64,000 bases of DNA from Enchytraeus crypticus. Taxonomy: Eukaryota; Annelida; Clitellata; Enchytraeida; Enchytraeidae. Both the position numbers and the translations under genes were made by a program. The stretch is taken from positions 2,318,001 to 2,382,000 of the forward strand of contig CAJHZI010000431.1 of the NCBI GenBank assembly GCA_905160935.1, in the 5' to 3' direction. Below are positions 34,510-45,590 of the stretch, one piece after another; position 1 is the first letter of the stretch; the number at the start of each line of letters is the position of its first letter. The notes below the pieces were generated by a model. It was given only the letters and a program-made list of their open reading frames with translations, had not been told where the DNA came from and did no database searches.

Positions 34510-35455
34510 AAGCTTAGTTACAATGCAAGCTATATACACAACGATTTAAGCAAAATCAAAATTTAAACAACATCAACGCACGATTACAGTACTACAGGAT
34601 TACTTGAATATCGTATTGCGAAGGTAAAGGAATACGATTAAATAAAATGAAAAAGTTTTTACACGGAGAAAATTTTGATTTGTGAAAATCTGTCAAAATC
34701 TTCATACTAAAAGAAAGGGAGGTGAAACATTTTAGTACGCGTACGTTTCTAACAAAATGGTTTCACACTAGGCTATTCATTTGTCTGTTTGTCACTTTTT
34801 GCATAAAATGAAGACCTTCATAGTGGACTAAATTAAATTAAGTTAAATTTAAATAAATTAAAATTAAATTAAAAGCCGTTCTAGACTTATGGTGTACCAA
34901 AACTGTCAATCAAGGTATTAAACTCACTTTTTAATCCCACCTATGAACAAGTTCCACGAATGATAGACTCGAACAATTTAACAGATTACAATAGTTTTTA
35001 AAACTAAGATTTGACTCTGAATCGGCAATTAATCCTTGCTGTTCATGTAGATAGTATATACAGTAAACATTATGTTTTCTGATAAGATATAACACTGACT
35101 TCGGCAGAAGACATTTCACAACAATAACCCAAACTGATATTATAAAGATGGTGATATTAAATTTTCTCATGATTTCTAAGATTCACTGTAGACTGTTGCC
35201 TCTGAGCGCGAAGTGTAGTTAAGGGTCTAAACCGTTGCCATGACTGCGACTCTTGATTAGACAATATCATCTCGTAAACATACACTGCGACTCTTGATTG
35301 TGATAACATCATCATACACTACTGACAGCTGTACACGTAGGTCTACATAGCAATTCATCCATGTATGTTCATAAATGTTACTGAAGCGTCGCCTTAACTG
35401 AGACTCTTGATTACTACAATATCATCACATAATGTTGACAGCTGAGCTGTGTGTG
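34510..35455. other. AT-rich intergenic DNA
   Basis: No exon is seen downstream of the stop codon at 35461. The 79-codon minus frame at 35170-34931 is unconvincing. Confidence 0.45.
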
Positions 35456-35460
35456 GCAGC

Positions 35461-38400
35461 TCATCTTCTAGAGTTGTATAATTCAGGCTGCCTAAGTTCA
35501 CAAAGAGTACGATACACGTCGCGTTCAGAGCTGCAATAATAAATAGACAAATATGACAATTAAATATTTGATAAAGCGATAGGAATAATAATGTGGGGAC
35601 GTCACTGGCATCATCCTTTGATGAGGAAACGGACATCAAACATTTACTATTCATCATCGTCATCATCTTCCCTTAAATCCCAGTTTAACCAGGGTCGGGA
35701 TACGAATAGACTTTCTCCAGTCCTCCCCATCCCACACCATATCATCAGTCAACCCCCTATTTTTCATGTCCTTCTTTATTACCGCATCCCACGTCAATTG
35801 TGGTCTTCCTCTCATTAGCTTAACATCCAGGTTTTCCCTCCAAACTCTCTTTACTACATCCTCATCTGTCTTTCTCATAAAATGCCCATACCATTTCAAT
35901 CTCGACTGAGCCAACCTATCCCCAATCCCCTCAACATTCAAATTCATCCTCACATAATTTTATTCGTTTTCCATCTTGTCCCTCCTAGTTCTAGAGAATA
36001 TTAGACGCAATATTCTCATTTCTGCCATTTAATAGCATTTAACAATAACCATTTATTATTATTATTGTTATTATTGTAATTATTAATCTCCATCACACGA
36101 GGAACAGCAATTACATATATTAGGTATATATTTTTAAGAAATTAATGTTACAGTAGCAATTCACTGAAAATAACTGTTATCAAGAAAGTATGAATAAATT
36201 TAAACAGGAGCTAACAGTTCAGGATGGCTTGTGATGGCATAATTCTAATATTAAGAAAGGCTTAAACTAAAAAAAGTTTATCAAATGTCAAAATAGACAG
36301 TTCTTCATCGTGCCATCTCTTTCTCTTTACATTCATCTTCAGTTTTGCTGCTCATGCACATCCGCTCTCTCGCTCTCCTTTCTAGTCCGAATATACGCCA
36401 ATCAGTGTACATGAATGTTAGATGTTCAAACTTAGTTAAAATTTAAGCCTATTTGTCGTTATATGGAAGTTGGACGCCCGCAGGAAAGGATAAAATTAAA
36501 CAAACTAATATATGAATACATTTAACAAGTTGCTATATCAAAAGTAACTGCTACTGCCACTTCATCCACGATGCAAATATGTAGCTAACAGAGGCAAAAA
36601 TGACATAATAATTATTGTTTTAAAATTACATCAATTATTTTCTATTTGAAACTAAAAATTCCACAATAAAGAACTATTTAAGAACGCCAAATCTACTGGA
36701 GAAGATAGGAAGCTAATACCGGGATATAATGAAATTGCTATTTTAACTGTTTTAAACTTTTAAATAATTTTCAGTTTATATTATTAGAAAGTATCACATC
36801 CAAACTATCCATCACAGTACTAGTACAGTCTAGTATAGTACCTTGACAATGAGACGTCGGTAACAGGGCGTCCGAAACTCTTAAGTAATTCATCCAGTTT
36901 TTCAGGCAGGCGCTTTTTCAACTCTCGACATGTACATACCAGCGCCTGCAGAAAATATATCAGAAGGTAAATATTTAAGGAGTAAAATATGCCACTGTAC
37001 AAACTTTACACTCACTTTTTCTAACAGATAATTTGTATCGTTTTAAAAGCTTCAATTTCACAGTTTTTAATTAATAGACATTAGAAGAGCCATTTAGGAA
37101 GTGTGAGTGAAAACTAAGGCAAACTGCACGGTGCACACGGCCATTTACCTGAGAAATCAAACAATTTACTCTTAAATTCATCAAATTAAATTTCTAACAC
37201 GAATAAATTATAAAAGCTCAAACGAAAATTTTATTTTATTTAAATTTTATTTCAACTTGCAAAATAAAATCATAAAATCGTAAAAGTAAGACATACAATG
37301 CAAAGTCAAGGGTAGATCTAAGGCTCTTGGCACTTACAAGGACCCTTCGCATACACAAAACTAATAGTAAAATTAATAGAAAGAATGCAGATTATATCGC
37401 ATAAAGCAATCAATCATGACTCCAATTGAGATGCAATTTAGTGTTGGGAATATGTTAAACCATTGTATCCATATTTAAAATCATTACTAGTTCTCTTAAA
37501 GAGTTAAAAGTTTAAAATGACACCTGGCTTATAATAAATAACAGTAAAGCTTAAGTTATTAAAAGCTTCAAAACGTAAGAAGTGACTTAGATAAGTAATA
37601 GCGATAGACGTGTTAGGCCTATTTAAAAACTAGGAATTTAGATAAATTACAAGCACGCACACATATATGTACAATGTACATTGTATAGGTCTATATAGAA
37701 AAAGGGCAAAATTTCACTACTTTATAGTTTTACTTCTATTACGTAACTGAAAACAGGTTTACAACATGCAAACCTGTTCTAGATCCTAGATCTAAACTTC
37801 GAATCCCAGATCTTCAATGTCTTATACATTTTATTACGAATGATTAATTAATTGTATGCTTTGTAGACTTCGAGAAGGCCTTTGACATGATTGATGTCAA
37901 AGGCCTTCTCGAAGTCTACAAAGCATACAATTAATTAATCATTCGTAATAAAATGTATAAGATTGATTGGATAACGATGATGAATATCTTAAAAAGAATA
38001 GGAATTGACTGGAGATATAGAAGACTAATTTTGAACTTGTACATGAATCAAAGAGCAGTAATCAAAATCCAACAAGAATACTCAGAAGAAGGCGAAATAG
38101 GACATGGAGTAAGACAAGGATGTAGCATTTCGCCGCTGCTGTTTAACATTTACGCTGAGGCAATGATGGAGGAAGCCATGGAAGAAGGAATAAAAGTAGG
38201 AGGGAAATTGTTACAAGATGTACGATTTGCAGATGACAAAGGAATGGTAGCGAGTAGCGAGATTAGACTGCAGAAGATAATGGATTGGCTGAATGATACG
38301 GCATTGAGCTATTGTATGAAGATTAATATAAAAAAGACGAAAGTTATGAGAGTGTCCAATAATAAAGGTGAAGTTAATATCACAATAAATGATACGAAAT

Positions 38401-41400
38401 TGGAACAGGTAAGGAGTTTCAAATATTTTGGTCATACTATAACAGATGACGGGAAATGTGAGACTGAAATATGCAGTAGGATTGCACAAGCAAAAGCGGC
38501 CTTTGGTAATAGAAAAGAACTATTAATAAAAAGTCTGAAGAAAGATACAAAGATAAAGATAGTGAAAAATTTGGTTTGGACCACGCTATTGCATGGTTGT
38601 GAAACATGGACCTTAAGGAAGGAAGATATTAGGAAACTGGAGGCATTGGAAATGTGGATTTGGAGAAGAATGGAGAGGATTAGTTGGACTCAAAAGGCTA
38701 CAAATGAGGAAGTTCTGGCGAGAGTTGGCACAGATAGACAGTTGATAAATGTATTAAGAAATAGGAAGTAAAGTTGGATAGGACACATTCTAAGGGGGGA
38801 AGGTCTATTAAAAGAGGTAAGGTATAATGGAAGGAAAAAGAGGCAGGGGCAGGCCGAGATTAGGTATGTTAGATAATTTAAAGACCCACTCATATGTGGA
38901 AATGAAGAGGAAGGCGGAAGACAGAGAAGAGTGGAAGCGTTATATACCATGGGCCTGCCAGTAGGCAGTGCACTGAGAGAGTGAGAAAAATTAAGCGACA
39001 CTAATAACCTGTACTGATTTTGAGATGATATCGGTAGCAGCGTCAGTATGATGTTCCATACATTTTTTTACTAGATCAACGTAAACCTTCTCAACGATAC
39101 TTTCAAACACATTCGGTGGAGAATCCTATGAATAAAACAAAATAAAGTTAAACCACATGGGGATTGTAGAAAATTAAGTAGAAGATTTTACATCAAGACA
39201 ATCAAATCAGATTAAGCTAACTAAGACAACTAAAGAGCGGGTTATGTAACATCGTTTAAAGATAGTTGCTATATGATTAGTTAATCTTCATTGGAGTATC
39301 CAAGTCCTTCTACACACTGAACTGCAGACAGAATATCTCGAGTACATTCATTTATTCTAGGTGCATCAATCTAGATCATCTCTAGTTGAGATTTTTAGTA
39401 TCCCGTATCATGGCAACTCCAACAAAGTCTTTGCAATGAAATCTTTTTGATGTTTGATAGAGAATGTTAATTATAAACTAATCAATCATTAATTTATTTT
39501 AATTTTTTAATTTGAACGGCAAATCTAGTCTAAGCGGCCTGGTCTAATCTACGTATAAGCAGGCTTTGATAGCGAGATTATTAACTGAGGACATGCTAAG
39601 CGTCACTATATTATAAAATGTCGACATATATCACACTTAGGACATAGCGAGAAAGATTGTGAAAGAGAGGAAGACATAAGAATGAGATAGAGAATATACA
39701 ATGCAAATTGAGCAATATTTACCATCAGCTGAATGCACAGATGAGTGGCAAAGTTGAGGCAAATACTTAGTTGTTTCTCTTTCATATTAGTCTTTTCAGA
39801 ACCACCTCCAAATATTTTACGAAATCTAAATAAAATAACAACAAAACCTGACATTGTCAACCAGTAAACTCCAACAGACGACATCGTTCAAGGGTTATGA
39901 CGAGACGTTCACTAATACTTCATACAACCGTTCAGACCCTTTTTCCTTTCTTTAGTAACAGAGATCATTCTTCAGAATATTTTTACTTCTTTCTGTGTTA
40001 CTATATTTAATGTATATCGATATACAGTACATGGAAGTTCCTATGATGAATGGTAACGCAGGCAATTTGCCGACTATAAACAATAAACCTATAGTCTCAA
40101 ACTGTGTACATTTTATAATAATAACAATAATAATAATAATAATAATAATAATAAAGGTTTAACTTCCGTTTCCTCATACAAGGATGATGTCAGGGACGTC
40201 CCCCCATCACATGTCACTACAAATCGATTCACCCCAAACGATCTGAAAAAAACACGTGCTGAAGAGAAATAAAAGATCCTAAACAGTGTCGGTCCGGTGA
40301 TTAAAAAAAACAGTCAGGCAAGACGAAATAAAATCTATGGTGGGAAGAGATGTGTTTTCAACTTACAACGGAAAGTGGAAGTAGTAAAAAATGAGCGAAG
40401 ATTGGGAGGCAGAGAGTTCCAAACAGTAGCAGCAGAGACAGAAAATGAACGTCTACATAACGAAGTGAGAATATTAGGAATTTTGAGCAGTCTGGTATCG
40501 GAAGAACGAAGCTTACGAGAAGGTCGATATTGGATTAGGAGATCAGAAATTAAGGTAAGAAGGTTTACCAAAAAGAAGTGTTTTGAAAGTTAGCAGAGCA
40601 ATTTTACACTTAATTCTTTGAACTACAGGAAGCCAATGAAGGTTATTAAGCAAGGAACTAGAGGAGGCTTGAAGCCTCGAGGATCGACAGACAACACGAG
40701 CTAGAGTATTTTGAACGCGTTGCAAACGCATGAGAGAAGAAGAAGAAGGTAAACCATATATCAATGAATTGCAGTAGTCAAGTTTAGAATGAACTATTGA
40801 GTTAGCAAGAATTATGGATGAATTTTTTATCAAGAGATGACCGTATCTGTCTGATTTGACGAATCTGGAAGAAAGATGAACGATAGACAGATGAGATATG
40901 AGATTTAAAATCAATGTTTTCATCAAATATGACACCAAGGTTTTTAGTCTTGGGAGTAGGAGTGAGAGCAAGATTTTGAAAATAGATGAAGGAATTGGCA
41001 ATTTTGGTTCTTTGCTGGGGTGTGCCGATTAGAAGATATTCGGCTTTAGAGGGGTTGACAGTGAGACGATTACTGCAAAACCATGAATAAACTTTGTCAA
41101 GAACAGATGAAAGGTGTTGTAATTTCAAGTCAGAATCTGAGCTAGAGAATGAGATGTACAGCTGAGTATCATCAGCATAGAAGTGCAATTTTATTGAAGC
41201 ATTGTCCAAGACATAACTGAGTGGGGTAGTGTAGAGGAAAAAAAGTAAAGGTCCAAGTACAGATCCTTGGGGCACACAAAGAAGAAGAGGTAGTTCAGGG
41301 GAGCATTCATTGTCTATAGTAACAGATTGAGTGAAACTAGAAATATCACAGAATATTTTCAGAACTTCTTTCTCGCTATATCCTCTGCTGTTTATTCTGC

Positions 41401-44400
41401 ATAGATCAACATGTTTCACACTGACTTTAGCGAAATCTCGGTGTAGCCTAAGTTTAATATTCGATTTAATATTCGTATATTTTACCTATCTTATTACAAA
41501 TAAGATAGGTAAAATTGCAGCTCGCTTAAATAATTAATATTGGAATTTTAATAGTAGATAGTCGTAGCTAAAATAGCAGATAGTCGTAGCTAAAGGATCG
41601 ATACCGTTAAATAGTTCTAAAATCAATCAGGAATAGTTAAACCAATTCAACCCATCTAGGTAGTCCATGATTTGAAATCAATCAGGAATAGGAGAATCAG
41701 TTCAACCCATCTAGGTAGTCAATGAATTGAACTCAACCAGGAATAGGAGAATCAGTTCAACCCATCTAGGTAGTCAATGAATTGAAATCAACCAGGAATA
41801 GGAGAATCAGTACAACCCATCTAGGCAGTCAATGAATTGAAATCAACCAGGAATAGGAGAATCAGTTCAACCCATCCAGGTAATGAATATGACGATATAG
41901 TGGCGATACTAATCGTACCCGATGAACAGGGTCTAATGGCCGAATTGCCGATCTTCGTGGAAGATACTCCAGATAGTATGCCGACTACTAGTGATAGCGC
42001 TCTGTGAGGGTGACTTGAATGCACTGAGGACAAAGATGTATAGATTAGAGATGTTCGTCAAGAACGCATGTGAGGATTCATCGGAGAAACTAACTTAAAC
42101 AGAAAACTGAAATGATTTGAGAAACTTAAACTGTAATTGAACTGAAAGGATTTAAGATAAACTGATACTTTCCCTGAAATGATTTTGAGAACTGAAATAT
42201 CGCTTTCACTAAGAAACGTTCTTCAGCATAGATTATATCATCGAGAAATATATCCTGCTGGGCATGAGGAAATAGAAAAGAGGCAGGGGAAGTCACAAAA
42301 TAAGGTGACAATTGGGTGAGTTGGAAAGGCCCACAAGATTGGAACTCCCTGCCCTCAAAGGTCAACCACTTGATAGAGTAAAGTAGAGGAGTTCTGTCTA
42401 CGTGATCACCTGAGGCTATGATCGATCTGACGGTACCTGGACAATCCAGAAATTCACATAACTCACATTTGACTGAGATACTCCGCGCCGTGAGTTTCAC
42501 TATCCTCTTGTTTAAGCATAACGGCAGAGCACAACTTAGCTCCAGAAACACAAACAGTCTCGTCCGGGATTCCTTCATACTTCTGCATTTCAACTGCACT
42601 TATAACCTGCAATAGACAGAAATCAGTGTTAAACACAACAAGAACTACGACGATCAAGAGAAGAACACTAATCAATGTATGATGAAGAACACTGTCAGGA
42701 TAATAATTATATAGTCTGAATGGGTGAGTATAAAATTACCATTTGAAAGGTGCTCCAAACGTAGAAGAAATTAGAGTCGAAGATAGCGAGTGTGTCCTAG
42801 GATATGGACCATTGGATTCAAATCCCACAATATGCGTAGAGAATGATTGTACGTATGTCACATAGAAGATTAAGCTTGTTTATACATACTGTTGTATAGT
42901 AATGCAACATTAGAATATAGCAGACAAGTATCATTTGAATAAAGACATCAAAATCAATACAGAAAATGAAATCATATAACATTGTATAGAAAATATAAGA
43001 TGCTCAAGCATACGTGGAATTAAACAGTCACACATGCGAAATATAGAGGACTCAATATACGTCTAAGATGTTTTAGTACACAGACAGTTCAGAATATCAG
43101 CTTGTGAGAGAAATGAAAATTATATCATTCGATATTTCGCTTAAGTAGAGAATGACTGTAGATTGTTTGACTGTATATAAAGCAGGACCCAGAACGTTTA
43201 GTGAAATACCAATTGGCGAATGATGTAAAAATAATATAAAACCATTAACTGGACGCCAATTCTCTTTCAGCCTTCAGGCATGATGTAAGTAAAGGTGTAA
43301 CAAGTAGCCGATGCATAGCTAAATAAGTTTTACGTTGTGAATATTCATGCAATTTCTTTGTAATATTGCGATACAAGATTTTAAAAATGCGCCTCTTTTA
43401 ATAAGTTGCAGCGGTCAGTATACGTATACACGAATGTTATTTTGAGGCAACTTTCAAATTGCCGTTACCCGCCGTTCTAAATAGACAAGAAGAATATTAC
43501 AACGACTACTCATTACAGTGAGTTCAACGGTAGATCATATGCTTCATATAAGTAGCTAAGCAACGTTGAGCTCAGTTAGTACTTGGATGGGCGACTACCT
43601 TGGAAGGCTGAATGCTGCCAATATTCTATAAAACGGTTTGTTGATCATCAACAAAAATGTTGAAAGATCATTCTTAAATCCAAGCTTGTAACAATCGATG
43701 CTCTATCAAAATAATTATCAAAATAATTTAACAACTAAAAAATTACGGATTGTAACAAAGTTAACGAAAAAGTGCATTGTGCAATAATTTGAGAGGCTAC
43801 AGAAGTTTTGCTCAGTAAATAGTATGAAGCTCTCTAACACCTGGTTCCGACAGCCAAATAGATAGGCCAATTAGGGTATTATTCATAGTTATTTGCTGAT
43901 ATTATTTAATGAATAGAAATGACCAACTGCTGCAATACTTGCAGACACTGGAGACTAACCCTTTGGAAAATATAATATTAAAGCATATGTTAACATTCTT
44001 TGGTCACATATTTAGTTAATAGCTTGGAGAAAGAAACAATGCTGGGTGTGGGGAAGGAATAAGAAACAGAGGAAGGCCCAGAGTAATCTGGATGGGTGAT
44101 TAGGAACTGGAGATCCAGCTCTCAAAGATCAACCAGTCGATATAATTAGAGTCGAGATTTATCACGTGATCAAGTCTGATCTGTGAAACTAGGTACTAGA
44201 AACTATACCTAGAATTACGCGTACAAACAAAATGAATTTGAAATTATTCGAAGGAATCTTTCAAAAGCAATAGCTCCTGAGTGGGATAAAAATCTTTGCA
44301 TTACAATATTTAGTGATTTTATTTATCTCGAAGCTGATATAAACATGATATAAAAACTACCACAACATCCTAGTTATCATACCATTCTGATAAGCTCCTC

Positions 44401-44547
44401 GCATATCTTTTTCAGTCCGAATTTTAATATCTGATTCAACTCTTCCTTAGTTATTTGCTTGCTTTCAGGGTTGCCAAGGATTCTTCGAAAGGTGCCATCG
44501 AGAAGAGATTTAAGCGCTTGAGTATCATTTACACCATTACCAGCCAT
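35461..44547 (-). CDS. MIF4G-like helical protein
   Basis: Six exons: 44547-44383, 42606-42467, 39825-39723, 39125-39009, 36945-36842 and 35530-35461. They sum to 699 nt, 232 residues plus a stop. All junctions are GT-AG and every phase closes, which strongly supports one gene. It begins MAGNGVNDTQALKSLL and ends ELRQPELYNSRR. It is mostly helical, with GAKLCSAVM, FATHLCIQLM, FESIVEKVYVDLVKKCM and ALVCTCRELKKRLPEKLDEL at positions resembling an MIF4G domain of MIF4GD/PAIP1 type (human MIF4GD has 222 residues). That family contacts translation or mRNA-decay partners. The family assignment is from remembered pattern and is tentative; the exon chain is firmer. Introns 2 and 4 hold LINEs on both strands. 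Confidence 0.6.
35588..35645 (+). mobile_element. Fragment of SINE/LINE shared 3' segment
   Basis: 'ggggacgtcactggcatcat' and 'gatgaggaaacggacatcaaa' match the 3' segment shared by the LINE at 40100-41430 and the SINE at 11120. It directly precedes the (GAT)n end of the next LINE. Confidence 0.55.
35645..36030 (-). mobile_element. RTE-like LINE 3' end with (GAT)n tail
   Basis: The minus strand encodes an intact C-terminal piece of 96 codons: RLAQSRLKWYGHFMRKTDED, then GRPQLTWDAVIKKDM, then EDWRKSIRIPTLVKLGF. These are hallmarks of the C-terminal region of RTE-type LINE proteins. The stop codon TGA lies in the GAT repeat tail, so there is practically no 3' UTR. It lies in intron 5 of the MIF4G-like gene's coding span, between exons at 36945-36842 and 35530-35461. 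Confidence 0.85.
37821..37961. repeat. Perfect inverted repeat, 68-bp arms, 5-base loop
   Basis: Arm 37821-37888 is the exact reverse complement of 37894-37961, with loop 'gattg'. The left arm contains sense LINE coding for FVDFEKAFDMID, and coding resumes directly after the right arm with the residues expected next. It looks like a fold-back duplication inserted into the reverse-transcriptase region. Confidence 0.95.
37848..38992 (+). mobile_element. LINE with long open reverse-transcriptase frame, (GA)n-tail group
   Basis: After the palindrome a 272-codon frame (37953-38771) reads GHGVRQGCSISPLLFNIYAE, VRFADDKGMV, MKINIKKTKVMRVS, FKYFGHTITDDG, CETWTLRKEDIRKLEA and WIWRRMERISW. A stop at 38769 is followed by SWIGHILRGEGLL and the C-terminal tail to a weak GA tail at 38985. 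FADD is the catalytic motif. The 5' part is missing or decayed upstream of 37850. This is the youngest-looking LINE of its group here. It lies in intron 4 of the MIF4G-like gene, antisense to it. Confidence 0.9.
40095..41430 (-). mobile_element. L2/CR1-like LINE, 5'-truncated
   Basis: Minus-strand frames give VPQGSVLGPLLFFLYTTPLS, LHFYADDTQLYISFSSS, WFCSNRLTVNPSKAEYLLIG, then after a frame change HSKLDYCNSLIYGLP, RLQRVQNTLARVV, LHWLPVVQRI and, in a third frame, SVSAATVWNSLPPNLRS. The 3' UTR includes 'gaggaaacggaagttaaacc' and ends in (ATT)n at 40120-40155. At least two frame changes. It lies in intron 2 of the MIF4G-like gene, same strand. Confidence 0.9.
41479..41515. repeat. Short perfect inverted repeat, 17-bp arms, 3-base loop
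   Basis: 'attttacctatcttatt' at 41479-41495, loop 'aca', and its reverse complement at 41499-41515. It lies just past the 5' end of the LINE and before the 55-bp array. Confidence 0.9.
41615..41880 (+). repeat. 55-bp tandem array ending at a candidate 3' splice site
   Basis: 'cccatct' or 'cccatcc' begins at 41651, 41706, 41761, 41816 and 41871, an exact 55-bp period, with a diverged partial unit from about 41615. Internal units read CCCATCTAG|GTAGTCAATGAATTG; the last reads CCCATCCAG|GTAATGAATATGAC and runs into the open frame at 41880-42006. Confidence 0.9.
41880..42006 (+). CDS. Orphan candidate terminal exon, plus strand
   Basis: After CCATCCAG the plus strand is open to a TGA at 42004-42006 and reads NEYDDIVAILIVPDEQGLMA, then ELPIFVEDTPDSMPTTSDSA. 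Its composition is protein-like and acidic, unlike nearby noise. No start or upstream exon was found on this strand, and it lies in intron 2 of the minus-strand MIF4G-like gene. It could be the last exon of a nested gene, a relic, or chance. Family not recognised. Confidence 0.3.
42700..43525 (-). other. Intron 1 of the MIF4G-like gene, unique sequence
   Basis: AT-rich sequence with no recognised element before the 5S-like segment. Confidence 0.45.
43533..43623 (+). pseudogene. 5S rRNA-derived sequence
   Basis: 'ctaagcaacgttgagctcag' and 'ttagtacttggatgggcgac', followed by 'tgaatgctgcc', align with the internal control region (A box, intermediate element and C box) and 3' part of metazoan 5S rRNA. 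The 5' third is poorly conserved and no T-run terminator follows closely. It could be a 5S pseudogene or the head of a 5S-derived SINE (SINE3 type). It lies in intron 1 of the MIF4G-like gene. Confidence 0.65.
43960..44125 (+). mobile_element. LINE C-terminal fragment
   Basis: The plus strand reads MLTFFGHI, then NAGCGEGIRNRGRPRVIWMG. This matches the 'LxxFGHV...GxGxGxRxRGRPRxRW' region at the end of several LINE proteins. Stops are present. It is distinct from the 35645 element. Confidence 0.5.
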
Positions 44548-44624
44548 AGCCTTTCAACAAACAAATAAAGACAATTTTATAAGTAATCGGTTCTGAATTA
44601 ATTACACAACTCACGACTACAAAT

Positions 44625-44770
44625 AAATAAATTTAAATAATTTAAATAAATTTAAATAATTAATTAATTAATAATTATTAATAATTAATAATAATTAATA
44701 ATAATTAATAATAAATAATTAATAAATAATTAAATTTAAATAATTTAAATAAATTTAAATAATTTCAGTC
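44625..44770. repeat. AT low-complexity tract
   Basis: Runs of 'aaataattta' and 'taattaata' directly upstream of the MIF4G-like start codon region. The promoter of that gene must lie in or near it, but I cannot mark a TATA box in such sequence. Confidence 0.8.
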
Positions 44771-45479
44771 CGAGATCTCGAAAACATAAATTATCCCCAT
44801 CCAGTCTTCGTACTATCTTCTATTCAAAGGTCTAAAATAGTTTTCTTGGAGAATATTTCGACATTATAAATGGAATTTTGGAGCAATGCAAAGACAACCG
44901 ATCTTTAAAGAGAGTATCGTACTAAGCAAGAGCCGAGGAATGCATATTTGTTAAATCTATGGACGATATTTAATTATATCAATGACACTACCTTTGTGAT
45001 AGCAAAAACCTACTAATCAACAGAGAGTTCCTCAGTGAGGACGGAGAAGTCGTTGGAGGGTCTACTTGTCAAGTCTAAGCCTGAGATCACGAGATTAAAA
45101 ATATAAATTGTGGTTCATAAAATACATTCGATTCATATCAGACGAATATATTGCTTCGAATGTTATATAATATATCAAAAATAAATAATTTAATTAATAA
45201 TTATTAAATATCGAAAATTTATAATTGTATTCCACGCAAAAGTATTTGTATCGCGGCTGAATATTTAAGTTGTTTGATATGCATGATAGTAAAAGTGACG
45301 CTACTCTAATTTAATCTAAGTTTATCAACATTATTTGTATTTGCATTGCTATGCCATTAATTCCATATAGTTTTGTAAATAATTATTATGTTCATATGTT
45401 CCATTTCGTAACATTGCATGTTATGTATCTGCGATTGCTAGATTGTTTTGAAACAACAGAAAATATACATAAGAAAATT

Positions 45480-45585
<106 letters not shown>

Positions 45586-45590
45586 AGGAA

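Noticed and set aside
42126-42599. 157-codon minus-strand frame
   Set aside because: It is mainly another frame through exon 2 of the MIF4G-like gene and the following intron; the donor CAAAT|GTGAGT and phase closure support the shorter exon.
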